Below, piece by piece: positions 1 to 8,667 of a stretch of DNA of 29,708 nucleotides (its first letter is position 1; each line of letters starts with the position of its first letter). The stretch is from an uncultured Lachnospiraceae bacterium (lineage in GTDB: Bacteria; Bacillota; Clostridia; Lachnospirales; Lachnospiraceae). A model generated the notes under the pieces. It did not search any database. It was given only the letters and a program-made list of their open reading frames with translations, and had not been told where the DNA came from. The position numbers and the translations under genes are program-made. The stretch spans positions 1-29,708 of the forward strand of contig CAJTKA010000041.1 in the NCBI GenBank assembly GCA_910576815.1, written 5' to 3'.

Positions 1-29
1 GTTGAACTGCCAACCGAGTAAGGCTGTTG

Positions 30-338
30 TTATAATTTTATCGGGATTTTAGGTTGTATTTCATCCAAAAACAGATAACAGTTTTCTTTATCCTTCACAG
101 CGTTTTTCACATACTGATAACATATTTTAGGATTTCTCAATTCATCATTTTCAATGCCGTCCAAAGCAATCTCAATAATGTGATCTTCCTTGACACCGTT
201 TTCTATTAAGTAGTTTTTAAATATTTTGAACAGCAAAAAAGATTTTCCACATCTTCGTATGCCTGTGATCACCTTCACCATTCCATTGTTTTTTCTCAGA
301 ATCAACTGTTGAAGATAACTATTTCTTTTAATTTCCAT
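30..338 (-). pseudogene. Truncated AAA ATPase (DUF4143-type ATP-binding protein), N-terminal remnant
   Basis: The sequence encodes only the first 102 residues of an AAA ATPase of the kind usually annotated 'ATP-binding protein, DUF4143'. Walker A (GIRRCGKS, about residues 26-33) and the start of Walker B (LFLDEIQ) are present. Family members normally continue after DEIQ for some 300 residues, but here the frame runs into PKIPIKL and a stop at 30-32. It is therefore a fragment, broken by a deletion or insertion. A good ribosome binding site (AAGGAG, 10 nt before the ATG) and a sigma-A-like promoter remain upstream, so the loss of the 3' part may be recent. The missing half may or may not lie left of the window; this cannot be seen. 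No function is expected from the fragment. Confidence 0.75.
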
Positions 339-385
339 CCTGCCGCTCCTTGTTTTTGTGCAAATACATATTTTTAAGTAATTTT

Positions 386-414
386 ATTTTACTATATAGG
401 AAATCCCGTTTCAA
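386..414 (-). promoter_or_regulatory. Sigma-A-like promoter of the truncated AAA ATPase
   Basis: On the minus strand TTGAAA (409-414) is followed after exactly 17 bp by TAAAAT (386-391). It lies about 48 bp before the ATG at 338. Six-base matches and spacing are close to consensus, but no start site is known. Confidence 0.55.
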
Positions 415-488
415 GCTATTATTCCTATTTTATGTGCATTTACACATTTTTGTGTAATACATGCAAACGACAGGTAACAATATCTATG

Positions 489-794
489 CTATTTTTCAAC
501 TTGAATCTGTTGCAAGACCCATCCAATATCCCCATCCACGCACACTGCCCGCCCTTCCAATTCCCGCGGGCAGACACTCTCCCCCTTATTCACGCAGACA
601 TACACAGCCTGCGGATTTTCAGCCGTCATTTCCCAGAACGGGTACTTGATGATGCCCGGGGTGTTATATCCCACGCCCAGCTCTAAAAATACAGTGTTTT
701 TCTCCATGCACTCTGCCAGAAATGCCTCATAGCGTTTCGCCGCCAGATACCACCCCTCATCCTGCACAAAGGTATCGTCCGTCAGCAAATGGAA
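489..794 (-). pseudogene. Sir2-like NAD-dependent deacetylase family, C-terminal fragment
   Basis: The last roughly 95 codons of this minus-strand frame read like the C-terminus of clostridial Sir2-family proteins. The run contains TDDTFVQDEGWYLAAKRYE, then FLELGVGYNTPGIIKYPFW, then CVDGDIGWVL. The catalytic NAD-binding N-terminal part (GAGxS, HG motifs) is absent. Upstream of about position 790 the frame stays open only because it is antisense to the HxlR fragment. The gene has therefore lost its first two thirds and its start. The assignment to Sir2 rests on remembered resemblance of this tail and was not checked by a search. Confidence 0.6.
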
Positions 795-1047
795 ACTGTT
801 GATTATCCGCAATCTCTTGACCCGCCCCTGGCGGTTTAATGAACTGAAAAAAGATCTGGAGGGAATCAGCCAGAAAGTGTTGACCGATTCCCTCCGTTCC
901 ATGGAGGAGGACGGCATTGTCACCCGCACTGTCTATGCCGAGGTGCCGCCCCGTGTCGAATACGCGCTGAGCGATTTAGGGAACTCCCTGCGCCCTATTC
1001 TGGACGCCATGCTGGAGTGGGGGAACTCATATAAAGGGGCTTTATAA
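781..1047 (+). pseudogene. HxlR-family winged-helix regulator lacking its N-terminus
   Basis: The plus strand encodes SKWKLLIIRNLLTRPWRFNE followed by KKDLEGISQKVLTDSLRSME and PPRVEYALSDLGNSL. This is the DNA-binding winged helix of HxlR/MarR-like regulators, complete from the conserved (G/S)KWK motif to the C-terminus. The N-terminal 20-30 residues with the usual Cys-Pro are missing. What precedes residue S/KWK is antisense to the Sir2 fragment. A TTG at 799 could serve as a start but has no Shine-Dalgarno and would cut into helix 2. It is most likely a dead fragment. Confidence 0.65.
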
Positions 1048-1052
1048 GCCCC
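1036..1052 (-). terminator. Hairpin terminator at the end of the glycopolymer operon
   Basis: GGGGCTT-ATA-AAGCCCC followed by TTTATAT on the minus strand, beginning right at the TAG of the pyruvyl transferase gene. The same hairpin covers the TAA of the HxlR fragment on the other strand. The stem is short (7 bp) and the T-tract interrupted, so strength is uncertain. Confidence 0.5.
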
Positions 1053-2344
1053 TAGAAATTATAACATTCTGCGCTTGTTCCCTTTAATAAGACAAATGGT
1101 CTGCCTGTTTCCTGTAACAGCTCCTTTGCCGGGTTCTGCGCCGTGGGTGCAGCCACGATAATTATAGTGTCCTGCGGCAGATTTTTGATCTCGTCAGGCT
1201 TGATGATATCGACATCGCAGAAGCTCCCCTCCGCGGCAATGTCGATCCCGGCGATCAATTTCGCCTGCGGCACCTGAGAGCTCATCGCTTCCTCAAAATA
1301 AAAAGCTGCTGAAAGCACTATGCCCCAAACCGCATAGGAAAACTCCCGCTCGGGAAAGGCAATTTTATTGACGGCATGAAAGGTTGCGGTATGATAATCT
1401 ATTTCAAAAATCGGTTCTTTTTCATTCCACATTTTTTCTAATGCTACTCTGCTTACCGCCGCTCTCACCCTGTCAAAAAATACCTTCTTGAGCTTCGCCT
1501 TATCTTCCTCAAAATCGACCGGCTGCGGATTCCAATCAATTTCATCATAGTGCTCAACTGTATAAGTCGGTATCAATCGGTCAATGAACCCGAAACGATC
1601 TCCAAAATGCTTTTTTGCAAGGATGACCGGTATCCCCATGGCAAGGCAAGGCGAAGCAACATGCAATTTTGAGGTAATGACCAAACGCGCCGTGTCTCTT
1701 AAAAGTGCTACCCGCTCCTCCCCTTTCCTGTGTTCTTCGTAAGTATCCTCTATGGATATCCTGTTGCTGTATCCGGTATTCTCAAACCTCAATATATTGG
1801 AAAGAACGATCCCTTCCTCTTTCAGCTCCTGCGGCATGATCTTCATCACATCGGACGGCACATCCAAAAAATATACCTTATCAGCCTTTTTTGCAATCTC
1901 CTCACTTCTTCTGGGAAGCGTCAAAGTCAAACATCCCGTAAGATAGGCGTCTACGCCCAATCCCCTAAGATACTCCACTGTATACAAATCTCTGCAGCCT
2001 ACACCGCCGCAGGTTTGATAATATGCCAGTTCCGCCTCCGACAGTTTTCTGTGGATATGAAGCGACATTGGTATGGCATGGACTTTATTTGAAGGCGGCA
2101 TAAAATAGGAATCATACGCCAGTTCTTCATAATTGCTCGCACTGTTTACGACGCAGACGCATTCCTCACCATCATAGTTGGCCAAATCATATCGCGGCAC
2201 AGGAATGATATCTTCCTCCGGGATTCCCATCTCGCGATAAAGATTCTTAACTGCATAAGACTGGATCGGGTCTCCCAGATTGACCGGACGCGTTTTCATC
2301 TGTGGTTTCAAAGGTTTCTGATAAAACAGATATCCATATTTCAT
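1052..2344 (-). CDS. Polysaccharide pyruvyl transferase family protein with C-terminal Rossmann-like domain
   Basis: This 430-residue protein belongs to the polysaccharide pyruvyl transferase family (PF04230 type). Members transfer ketal-pyruvate, or in some branches other groups, onto cell-surface glycans. Recognisable parts are the N-terminal GDPIQSYAVKNLY, the mid motif GCRDLYTVEYLRGLGV...LTGC and the hallmark ITSKLHVASPCLAMGIPVI around residue 225. Residues 335-430 form an added Rossmann-like unit (YAVWG..., AGIDI..., DTIIIVAAP) not present in the basic family. The start ATG overlaps the LicD stop by 4 bp (ATGA), so translation is probably coupled. It is the last gene of the operon and is followed by a hairpin. 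Which sugar is modified cannot be read from the sequence. Confidence 0.8.
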   Translation of the reverse strand: MKYGYLFYQKPLKPQMKTRPVNLGDPIQSYAVKNLYREMGIPEEDIIPVPRYDLANYDGEECVCVVNSASNYEELAYDSYFMPPSNKVHAIPMSLHIHRKLSEAELAYYQTCGGVGCRDLYTVEYLRGLGVDAYLTGCLTLTLPRRSEEIAKKADKVYFLDVPSDVMKIMPQELKEEGIVLSNILRFENTGYSNRISIEDTYEEHRKGEERVALLRDTARLVITSKLHVASPCLAMGIPVILAKKHFGDRFGFIDRLIPTYTVEHYDEIDWNPQPVDFEEDKAKLKKVFFDRVRAAVSRVALEKMWNEKEPIFEIDYHTATFHAVNKIAFPEREFSYAVWGIVLSAAFYFEEAMSSQVPQAKLIAGIDIAAEGSFCDVDIIKPDEIKNLPQDTIIIVAAPTAQNPAKELLQETGRPFVLLKGTSAECYNF

Positions 2345-3996
2345 AGCTCGCCCTCACTCTCTTTTTGATAGAGATCTCCAATCTCCATCACTGCGTTATG
2401 TACAGGTTGTCTTCCTTTGGTCGTCGGATACATTTTCCAGTCATGCCCAAAACAATAGTCCAGTACCTTTTCATACTCTCTTGCCGCAAAAAACTTTCTC
2501 CCCTCAAAATCGACCTCGATCGGATCCGTATAATTTACCATCCTGACAAGCGGCGTCTTATAAGGGTTGCGGTCCATTGCGATCCAAAATTTCAGGTATT
2601 TCCTGTTCTTAAAAAAGGTGGCTGCACGCACAAATTTCTGATAGCAAACTTTATTCCCGGGACGTGCCATTTTTTGATACTGTCTTTTCTTTTTTTCATC
2701 GGGCTCAGAATCCGCCCCGATGGTTGCCCAAAGCGCCGTCCGCCAATAACGGCAGATCTTTGCGTGAAACCAATCCAGTACCGCAAGCGGCGCCGACGGA
2801 TACATGGGAAAAATATCGATAAACACGCCTATCTGCTTCTTTAACTTATCTCTGCCGGGTTTGGTATAGACCGTACCCTTTCGCTCCAGATGCTTAAAGA
2901 TCAGATGATTGTTCTCCTCATTCGCCGGGCACCTAAAATAATATTTGTCCTCGTCAAGCTCAAGCTTCATGATCTCGTCCAGCTTGTCAAAGTCTTCCCA
3001 CGGGAGCGTCACGTCAATGTCATCATCCCAGGGGATGAATCCCTTGTGCCTGATGGCACCCAAAAGTGTCCCAAAACTGATATTGTAACGCAATCCGTGT
3101 TTCCTGCAAATACGGTCAAACTCTGTCAGCAGCTCGATCTGTATCTGTTGTACCCGCCAGAGATAGGTGTTCCCGTTCAGAGTCAATTGGCTTTTCTGTT
3201 GATTCAGCACAGCCAGCAGCATATGTTCAGGAAAACACGATAGCATCCGCTTCCTGTCAACGGCAGCATAGCAGACAGCTTCACAAAACCTAATCTCCTC
3301 CACTGTATTCCACATATCATCGGTAATATTTTTTGATTGCTCGTTTACAATTTGTGGGATAGAATTTGGATTATTTCTATCACGACCGATTACATGCGGA
3401 TAAATCACATAGCTGCTCTGCTCATGTGCGCCATATTCGTCGATCATGTTTTGAATCGAAAATCTGCCCCTTTGTTTGATATAATGGTTTGATATCCTTC
3501 TTTTGGGAGTCAGCCTGATAAAAGAGCGCAGCGGTTTGCCCTTGAGGACCGCGCGCGCATTCAGGGTATTCGTCGTATCCCGAAACTTCTGATATGCCGT
3601 TTCCCACGCAGTTTCCTCATTGCCCACGTAAAAAAGAGGCGTTATGATCAGACGCGTTCCATAATAGAATGCCTCCTTCTTCCTGTCCTCCCGAAACTTG
3701 ATCTTAGATTCCTTCACGAACCAACTCTCAAAGGTATCAAACTGTTCCGTATTCGTATAGTCATGAAAAGAATATCCGCTATGCTCGCTACAAAATCCAC
3801 ATAATGCCTCTTTCAGCCGCACAAAATGGCGGTACATGAGCGCAATATAAATGATGGGAGCGCATTTTTCAAACTCCACTCCGTTTTCATAAGCAATCAA
3901 CGTGTTTGATGCAATCGTATATTTCAAATTTTCCTTTTTGCATATCCCGTGTACGATCTGCAAAAGTTCGATACATTCCTCATGCGCTTTGTTCAC
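2341..3996 (-). CDS. Tandem LicD-domain phosphotransferase (first domain degenerate)
   Basis: LicD-type nucleotidyltransferase-fold enzymes attach phosphocholine or a polyol phosphate to surface glycans. The second half carries the full signature TLLGAIRHKGFIPWDDDIDV (about residues 310-329), including the DDD metal triad. The first half (about residues 1-265) is a second LicD-like unit. ICKKENLKYTIASNTL aligns without gaps to ICRKHGLRYNISFGTL. Where the catalytic triad should be it reads API, so it cannot bind metal in the usual way. At 551 residues the protein is about twice the length of a simple LicD. The start is GTG, supported by AAAGGA seven bases upstream. It lies 15 bp after the FkbM gene and overlaps the next gene by 4 bp. 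Confidence 0.82.
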   Translation of the reverse strand: MNKAHEECIELLQIVHGICKKENLKYTIASNTLIAYENGVEFEKCAPIIYIALMYRHFVRLKEALCGFCSEHSGYSFHDYTNTEQFDTFESWFVKESKIKFREDRKKEAFYYGTRLIITPLFYVGNEETAWETAYQKFRDTTNTLNARAVLKGKPLRSFIRLTPKRRISNHYIKQRGRFSIQNMIDEYGAHEQSSYVIYPHVIGRDRNNPNSIPQIVNEQSKNITDDMWNTVEEIRFCEAVCYAAVDRKRMLSCFPEHMLLAVLNQQKSQLTLNGNTYLWRVQQIQIELLTEFDRICRKHGLRYNISFGTLLGAIRHKGFIPWDDDIDVTLPWEDFDKLDEIMKLELDEDKYYFRCPANEENNHLIFKHLERKGTVYTKPGRDKLKKQIGVFIDIFPMYPSAPLAVLDWFHAKICRYWRTALWATIGADSEPDEKKKRQYQKMARPGNKVCYQKFVRAATFFKNRKYLKFWIAMDRNPYKTPLVRMVNYTDPIEVDFEGRKFFAAREYEKVLDYCFGHDWKMYPTTKGRQPVHNAVMEIGDLYQKESEGEL

Positions 3997-4011
3997 TGTC
4001 TTATCCTTTCC

Positions 4012-5124
4012 TTAGATCCAGGCATATAAAACGGTATCCACGTGCTTATCCTTGTGATGCCTTACTGCCATTTTATAGTCCGGTACATATTCTTTGATCA
4101 GCTCTGCCAGTCTATAATAATCAGCCGCATTGTGATAAATGGATATGGCAAGTCCCGGCTTTTCCCGCAGGATCGTCTTCTTTGCTCCAAGCAGTGCCTC
4201 ATACTCCGCTCCCTCAATATCCATTTTGATAAACCGTATTCTTTCGTCAGCATCGATGACATCATCAATCGCCACAGTCTCTACCATAAACTGATTTACC
4301 GGCGGCATCTGCGCATACTTTGTCGTACTTCTGAATGCGGGTGAAAAACAGGCTCCCTTCTTTTCCGTTTCGTAAAAAACGATCTCGCCTTTTTGATCCG
4401 ATACGGCATATGGGAAAATTTTCAATGTTCCCTTCCAATGCCGGCCAAGCGTCTCTTTCTTATCCTCTATCCGTTTTATGTTTTCCGCCAACGCCTCAAA
4501 TGTATAGATGCCCGACAGATCATCTCCTAAAAAATTGACAAAACGTTCTACCGAGTCTCCTATATATCCCCCTAAATCCAATAGGATCCCATCCTTCTTA
4601 CTCATCAATGCCGGTTGAAATACATATTGAATCTCATTTTGTATTTTCAGATCCGAATATCCCGTGTTTACCCCGCATATTCTTCTGTTGACAACTTCCT
4701 GAAAGATCCTTTTGGAACAGTCATCATACAGCTGCCGCTTCACCTTCGCGATCCGTTCCCTATTGTCGTATAACTCGCCTGATATGCGGTTCAAAAATTC
4801 ATTGGTCAGGACATTCCAAAAGAAAATGGTAAAATCCCCGATCTCCAACAACGCAGAAACGATTTCCCGCACGTATTTTTCCGCTGTACAAATCAGTATC
4901 ACGATTTTTGCCGGATCCTCCGCATATAGCCTGGCGGGCTGATATATTTTTACTCTGCCTACTGTCTGATCGCAGAGCTCATCATTCCTGTCGATAATAT
5001 ACGTTACGTCATACCGGTTACACACTTCCACACAGGCTTTACTTCTCCCCCAGACGATCAGTTCCTTTACTTGAATACTCTCCTCAAATTCCGCTATCGT
5101 CTGCTTTTTTTTCGGCAGCTGCAT
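4012..5124 (-). CDS. FkbM-family SAM-dependent methyltransferase with N-terminal Rossmann-like domain
   Basis: The C-terminal half is an FkbM-type O-methyltransferase. The SAM-binding motif LLDLGGYIGDSVERF is at about residues 181-195, the acidic TFEALAEN lies near 208, and the family hallmark IKMDIEGAEYEALLGAKK starts near 299. Such enzymes O-methylate sugars of surface polysaccharides and glycolipids. Residues 21-110 form a separate small Rossmann-like unit (LIVWGRSKACVEVCN, YIIDRND, IVILICT), similar in layout to the tail of the pyruvyl transferase two genes downstream. The gene starts 6 bp after the epimerase stop. Its ribosome binding site GGGGAG lies in the last codons of that gene, which marks a compact operon. 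Confidence 0.85.
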   Translation of the reverse strand: MQLPKKKQTIAEFEESIQVKELIVWGRSKACVEVCNRYDVTYIIDRNDELCDQTVGRVKIYQPARLYAEDPAKIVILICTAEKYVREIVSALLEIGDFTIFFWNVLTNEFLNRISGELYDNRERIAKVKRQLYDDCSKRIFQEVVNRRICGVNTGYSDLKIQNEIQYVFQPALMSKKDGILLDLGGYIGDSVERFVNFLGDDLSGIYTFEALAENIKRIEDKKETLGRHWKGTLKIFPYAVSDQKGEIVFYETEKKGACFSPAFRSTTKYAQMPPVNQFMVETVAIDDVIDADERIRFIKMDIEGAEYEALLGAKKTILREKPGLAISIYHNAADYYRLAELIKEYVPDYKMAVRHHKDKHVDTVLYAWI

Positions 5125-5130
5125 ATCGCT

Positions 5131-6189
5131 TTACTCCCCTTTCGTCTCGATTCCGTAATACCTCATCATCCTTTCACACCCGTCCGCCATCGAATGTTGC
5201 GGTTTCCAGCCAAGCGCAGTCAGTTTTGTGGAATCGCCCGTCACGACCGACAAAGCCCCCGTCACTTCGATCGTGTCCCGTTTTGTCTGATCAAACACCA
5301 CCTTGACGCTTTTTCCGGCTGCCAAAGACGCCATCCGGTCAGCCAGCTCTTTTACCGACGCTTCCCCTTCCTCCGTCACAATGTTATAGGCCTCTCCCGG
5401 TGTCCCAAAAAACAGCACATAAAACATTGCCCGCACGGCATCCGTAAGATACAGAAAAGTCCTCACTGCCGTGCCGTCGCTTTTCAATACGATTTCCCCT
5501 TTGCTGATGATCTGCGAAATAAAATCAATGTGCAGCCGCCCGTCATCCAGTTCGGGCCCGGGTCCCATGATCTGGAAGGGTCTGACGATAAAAATCGGCA
5601 GATCATACGATACCTGATATGCCTTACATAAAGACTCGGCCGCCCTTTTCCCGCAGGAATAAGCATTTCTCACATTGAGCGGATCCAGATACCCCGACAT
5701 TTCTTCCGTGATCCTTTCCGTATGTTCCAGTTTTCCATAAACGTCTACGCTGCTGATAAGCAGAAAATATTCGCACGGATTTTTGACCGCCAGCTCCAGC
5801 ATGTTTTTTGCGCCGTCGACATTCGCCAAAAAGGTGTTTACCGGATCGTCATGCCTTTTTTTGATGCCTGCGGGACTTGCCGCGTGAATGAAAACATGGA
5901 CCTCCTCGTCAACCGCAATCGGATCGCGCACATCCTGAATGAGCAGTCGGAAATCATCCCTGCCCGGATATTCTAAAAAGCGCTCCTTTGCTCTGCTTTC
6001 ACTTCTGCACAGCGCCAGCACCCTGATATTCGCATTTTTCCTGTCGTTCAACGCCAGAAACGTATGTACAAAATAGGCGGGAACATAACCGTTCGCTCCC
6101 GAGATCAATACGGTTTTCCCAAACAGTTTTTCAAAGGGGATCGTTCCCGAAACGATTTCCTCCACATCCTCAACGATGATCCTGTTCAT
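5131..6189 (-). CDS. NAD-dependent epimerase/dehydratase (extended SDR), sugar nucleotide modification
   Basis: This extended short-chain dehydrogenase acts on nucleotide-linked or polyol substrates for glycopolymer synthesis. It shows the nucleotide-binding loop ISGANGYVPAYF near the N-terminus, an unusual form of GxxGxxG with Val-Pro in place of the usual Ile-Gly. It also has the catalytic Ser region LLISSVDVYG, the YxxxK pair (YSCGKRAAE), and the later RPFQIMGPGP and RTFLYLTDAVRAM segments typical of the family. I chose the ATG at 6189 (352 residues) because AGAGG sits seven bases upstream; an in-frame ATG nine codons earlier lacks this. The start lies 20 bp inside the cytidylyltransferase gene. 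Substrate cannot be deduced; next to an IspD/TarI-like enzyme a CDP-linked polyol or sugar is a fair guess. Confidence 0.82.
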   Translation of the reverse strand: MNRIIVEDVEEIVSGTIPFEKLFGKTVLISGANGYVPAYFVHTFLALNDRKNANIRVLALCRSESRAKERFLEYPGRDDFRLLIQDVRDPIAVDEEVHVFIHAASPAGIKKRHDDPVNTFLANVDGAKNMLELAVKNPCEYFLLISSVDVYGKLEHTERITEEMSGYLDPLNVRNAYSCGKRAAESLCKAYQVSYDLPIFIVRPFQIMGPGPELDDGRLHIDFISQIISKGEIVLKSDGTAVRTFLYLTDAVRAMFYVLFFGTPGEAYNIVTEEGEASVKELADRMASLAAGKSVKVVFDQTKRDTIEVTGALSVVTGDSTKLTALGWKPQHSMADGCERMMRYYGIETKGE

Positions 6190-6910
6190 TGTCATACCTC
6201 TTTTCCTGCTCCGCAAACAAGGGGTGTAAGGACTCCGCTATGGCCAGATCCTCCGGATAGGTCACTTTGATACAAAAGCGATCGCCCAATACCATATAAC
6301 ATTCCACGCCGATATTGAGAACCAGCTCGCTGTCCTCCGTGACATCCGTCTTGCTGTATTCCTCATCCTCCATATACATTTTGTGCCCCAGCAGAAGCGT
6401 CCCGTACCGAAACACCTGCGGGCCCTGCTGCAAATACAGTTTTTTCTTCTGCAGCGTCCGATTGACTCTTTTTCCGTCATTGCTGAACGTGATCGCATCC
6501 GTCGCTTTCACAACGGTGATGGTCGCGTCATACTCCTTTATCATCTCATAATGTTTATCTATGGTCCTTTGGGAAACAAACGGGCATACGGCAGTCATGA
6601 TCATCACGGTATCTCTTGCCTTGGCCGGGATCTCCTGCAAGCCGTTGTAGACGGACCTTTGTCTTTCCTTGCCCGGGCGTGCAAAGAACTTTACCTTTTT
6701 AATCCCATATTGCCTGATCCAATTTCTGACGTTTTCTTCTTCCTTTTCGGAAACAACAATGCAGACTTCATCGATATGTTGATTCTTCTCCGCCGTCTGC
6801 AGGGCATAAACGATCATCGGCACCCCTGTCAATTCAATAAATTGCTTGGATACCTTTCCATTTCCAAAACGCTGCCCTTTTCCGCCAGCCAATACCACGG
6901 CATAATTCAT
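6170..6910 (-). CDS. IspD/TarI-like cytidylyltransferase with altered substrate pocket
   Basis: The 246-residue protein has the IspD/TarI fold. The N-terminal VVLAGGKGQRFGNGKVSKQF (CTP loop with the key Arg and Lys) is intact, as is the late IKVTYPEDLAIAESL. IspD makes CDP-methylerythritol for isoprenoids; TarI makes CDP-ribitol for teichoic acid. Here the conserved HDA(A/V)RPF signature reads MTAVCPF, so the family's Asp and Arg that contact the polyol phosphate are Thr and Cys. The downstream T-(V/L)-D-R motif reads TLQK. The CTP half is thus conserved and the acceptor half rebuilt, arguing against a housekeeping IspD. It is more likely to activate another polyol or sugar phosphate for this operon. 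It overlaps the preceding gene by 4 bp (ATGA); GGGAG precedes the start. Confidence 0.78.
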   Translation of the reverse strand: MNYAVVLAGGKGQRFGNGKVSKQFIELTGVPMIVYALQTAEKNQHIDEVCIVVSEKEEENVRNWIRQYGIKKVKFFARPGKERQRSVYNGLQEIPAKARDTVMIMTAVCPFVSQRTIDKHYEMIKEYDATITVVKATDAITFSNDGKRVNRTLQKKKLYLQQGPQVFRYGTLLLGHKMYMEDEEYSKTDVTEDSELVLNIGVECYMVLGDRFCIKVTYPEDLAIAESLHPLFAEQEKRYDNEQDHR

Positions 6911-8442
6911 GTTCTGCTTCTCCCGTTACTCAGATCGCTCAGTAGATCCCCTAATCCAATCTTTTTCCTTTCTTTGATGGGCTTTCCCTGACGCAGCGCC
7001 GATAAAAGCGCCTCCCTCCTTGGTCTGTCGGCATCCGGTATCGTAAAATCATACTCTGTCAGCTTTACTGACTGAATCATGATCATTTTCTCGATCTGTC
7101 CGCAGAGCTGCACGATGCTGCTCCGATCTCCATAATAGGCGTCACAGAGCACGACGGCCCGGTCCACATCCGCACTGTCGTCATAGATTCCCCAGCCTTC
7201 TTCCCGATATTTTCTGACAAGGCTGTCATATTTCGTTCAAAGCTGTGGTCTCATATTCTCAATCGTCACACGGATCAAAGGATGCGGTCGCCAAAGCAGC
7301 GCCACCTCATCCTTGTTTTCCCGAAACAGTTCAAATACGGATTCCATTTTTTGCAGCATTCTCTCGTCATGATGCAGCAGCGCATTTACACTGTTATTAT
7401 AGAAAACGATCTTCTTACGGCTCCCGTCAGGCTTTTCGATCACTTTCCGCCACTCATTCGGGATCTCCAAATCTTCCTTTTTGGTATTTCGCACCTTATC
7501 GAATTTCGGCGACCCCGTGCCCAGAAATTTCTTCTCTAAAAATTTCCTGTCCAAATGCTCACCGGACAGCCCTTCCTCCTTGGCGACTTTTTGAAACACG
7601 TTGATGAAAACCTGCCGCATCGTTTCCGACTGAACGATCACCTCGTCGGCATAGACCGTCCCCGGCGCATAGCAGAAACGCTCCATGCGCTCGGCTGCTT
7701 CTCTGTCATCCGGATCGACTTCCCCCAAAACAAAATATGGGATATAGACTAGTTTATCGGTAAAATCCTTCAAATTTCTGGCATAAAAACGAGGATGCAC
7801 GCTGGTCACCAGATTGCGTTCATCGTAAGGGTTATGGATATAAATGACATCCGGGTGCCGTGCCTCCAAATCGTACTCGTCATAATGGGTGATCGGCACA
7901 TCTTTTGGGTACTGATCCCCTTCATAGTGCTCCTCTTTGAAGCTTCCGTCCGGATTTTTATCATAATAAGGAATGGGGATCACATAGGCGTCGCAGTCCG
8001 GATCGGCATCCGCCGCCCTCCAAACGCTCTCCAGTGAATCCCACATAGACGCCATGGCGGGAAGAAACACCACTTCCTTCCGATCCTCAGGCAGATCATA
8101 GGCGATTCCACTCTTTAAGCGGCTTAACTGTTTCTGAATCTTTTTGGCAATCTTTTGGCACTGCGTTTCCTCCGTTACCGCCTCGCTCATCTGGAAAACA
8201 TTTTCGCAGTAGTTCTCTAACAATTCCACCAGCCCTGCATAGGTTTCTCCCAGACTTTCCAAATAAGTCCCGATCAGGATCGCCGTTTCCTGACACGAAA
8301 TGCAGGCTCCCGCCGCACCCTCAGGATTCTCCCTGACCGTTTTTACAATGGTGTCGTTCGTCTTTTCCAGGAGAGACACCATATGCAGGAGTTCGTGCTT
8401 TCTAAAACGCTTCCCTGCTCCTTCGTCCATTTCCGCTATCAT
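6907..8442 (-). pseudogene. CDP-glycerol glycerophosphotransferase-like gene interrupted by an in-frame TGA
   Basis: One continuous reading frame encodes a large protein resembling the clostridial 'CDP-glycerol glycerophosphotransferase family', which would add polyol phosphate to a wall polymer. It has a helical N-terminal part and then a catalytic part. The latter includes VFLPAMASMWDSLESVW, IYIHNPYDERN, KLVYIPYFVLGEVDP, LGTGSPKFDK, LLWRPHPL and GWGIYDDSADVDRAVVLCDA. At 7237-7239 a TGA interrupts the frame between MRPQL and TKYDSLVRKYREEGW. Relatives, as I remember them, have Trp there (TGG), so a single G-to-A change explains it. The stop removes about the last 110 residues. The start at 8442 is preferred (AAAGGA upstream); an in-frame ATG at 8511 lacks a ribosome binding site. 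The gene would be first in the operon and overlaps the cytidylyltransferase by 4 bp. Confidence 0.7.
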
Positions 8443-8526
8443 AAAATCGTTTTCCTTTGGCTCCGAAATATTATGTATCGATCCTGTATGAGCAGATCCA
8501 AAATGCCGCATATCCGCACAAAATGG

Positions 8527-8551
8527 TTCGCAGAATATATAGTTCTGCGAA
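8527..8551 (+). repeat. Inverted repeat, left copy (candidate inversion site)
   Basis: A 25-bp sequence, TTCGCAGAA-N7-TTCTGCGAA, itself a near palindrome. Its reverse complement recurs at 8735-8759 with 24 of 25 bases identical, including the asymmetric central seven bases (TATATAG here, CTATATA there). Confidence 0.85.
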
Positions 8552-8667
8552 ATCCGTCAGACTGCCGATAATCACAGATTCCTGCAATAAAACTGACCCC
8601 TGATCTGACCACGGATTTGACCACACGTTTCCATTCATCCATAATAAGGCTGCCCGCCAAAAACATC

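Noticed and set aside
437..456. Inverted repeat TTACACA-N4-TGTGTAA in the AT-rich stretch before the ATPase remnant
   Set aside because: Could be an operator, but it is short, in low-complexity AT-rich DNA, and lies upstream of a dead gene with no second copy nearby.
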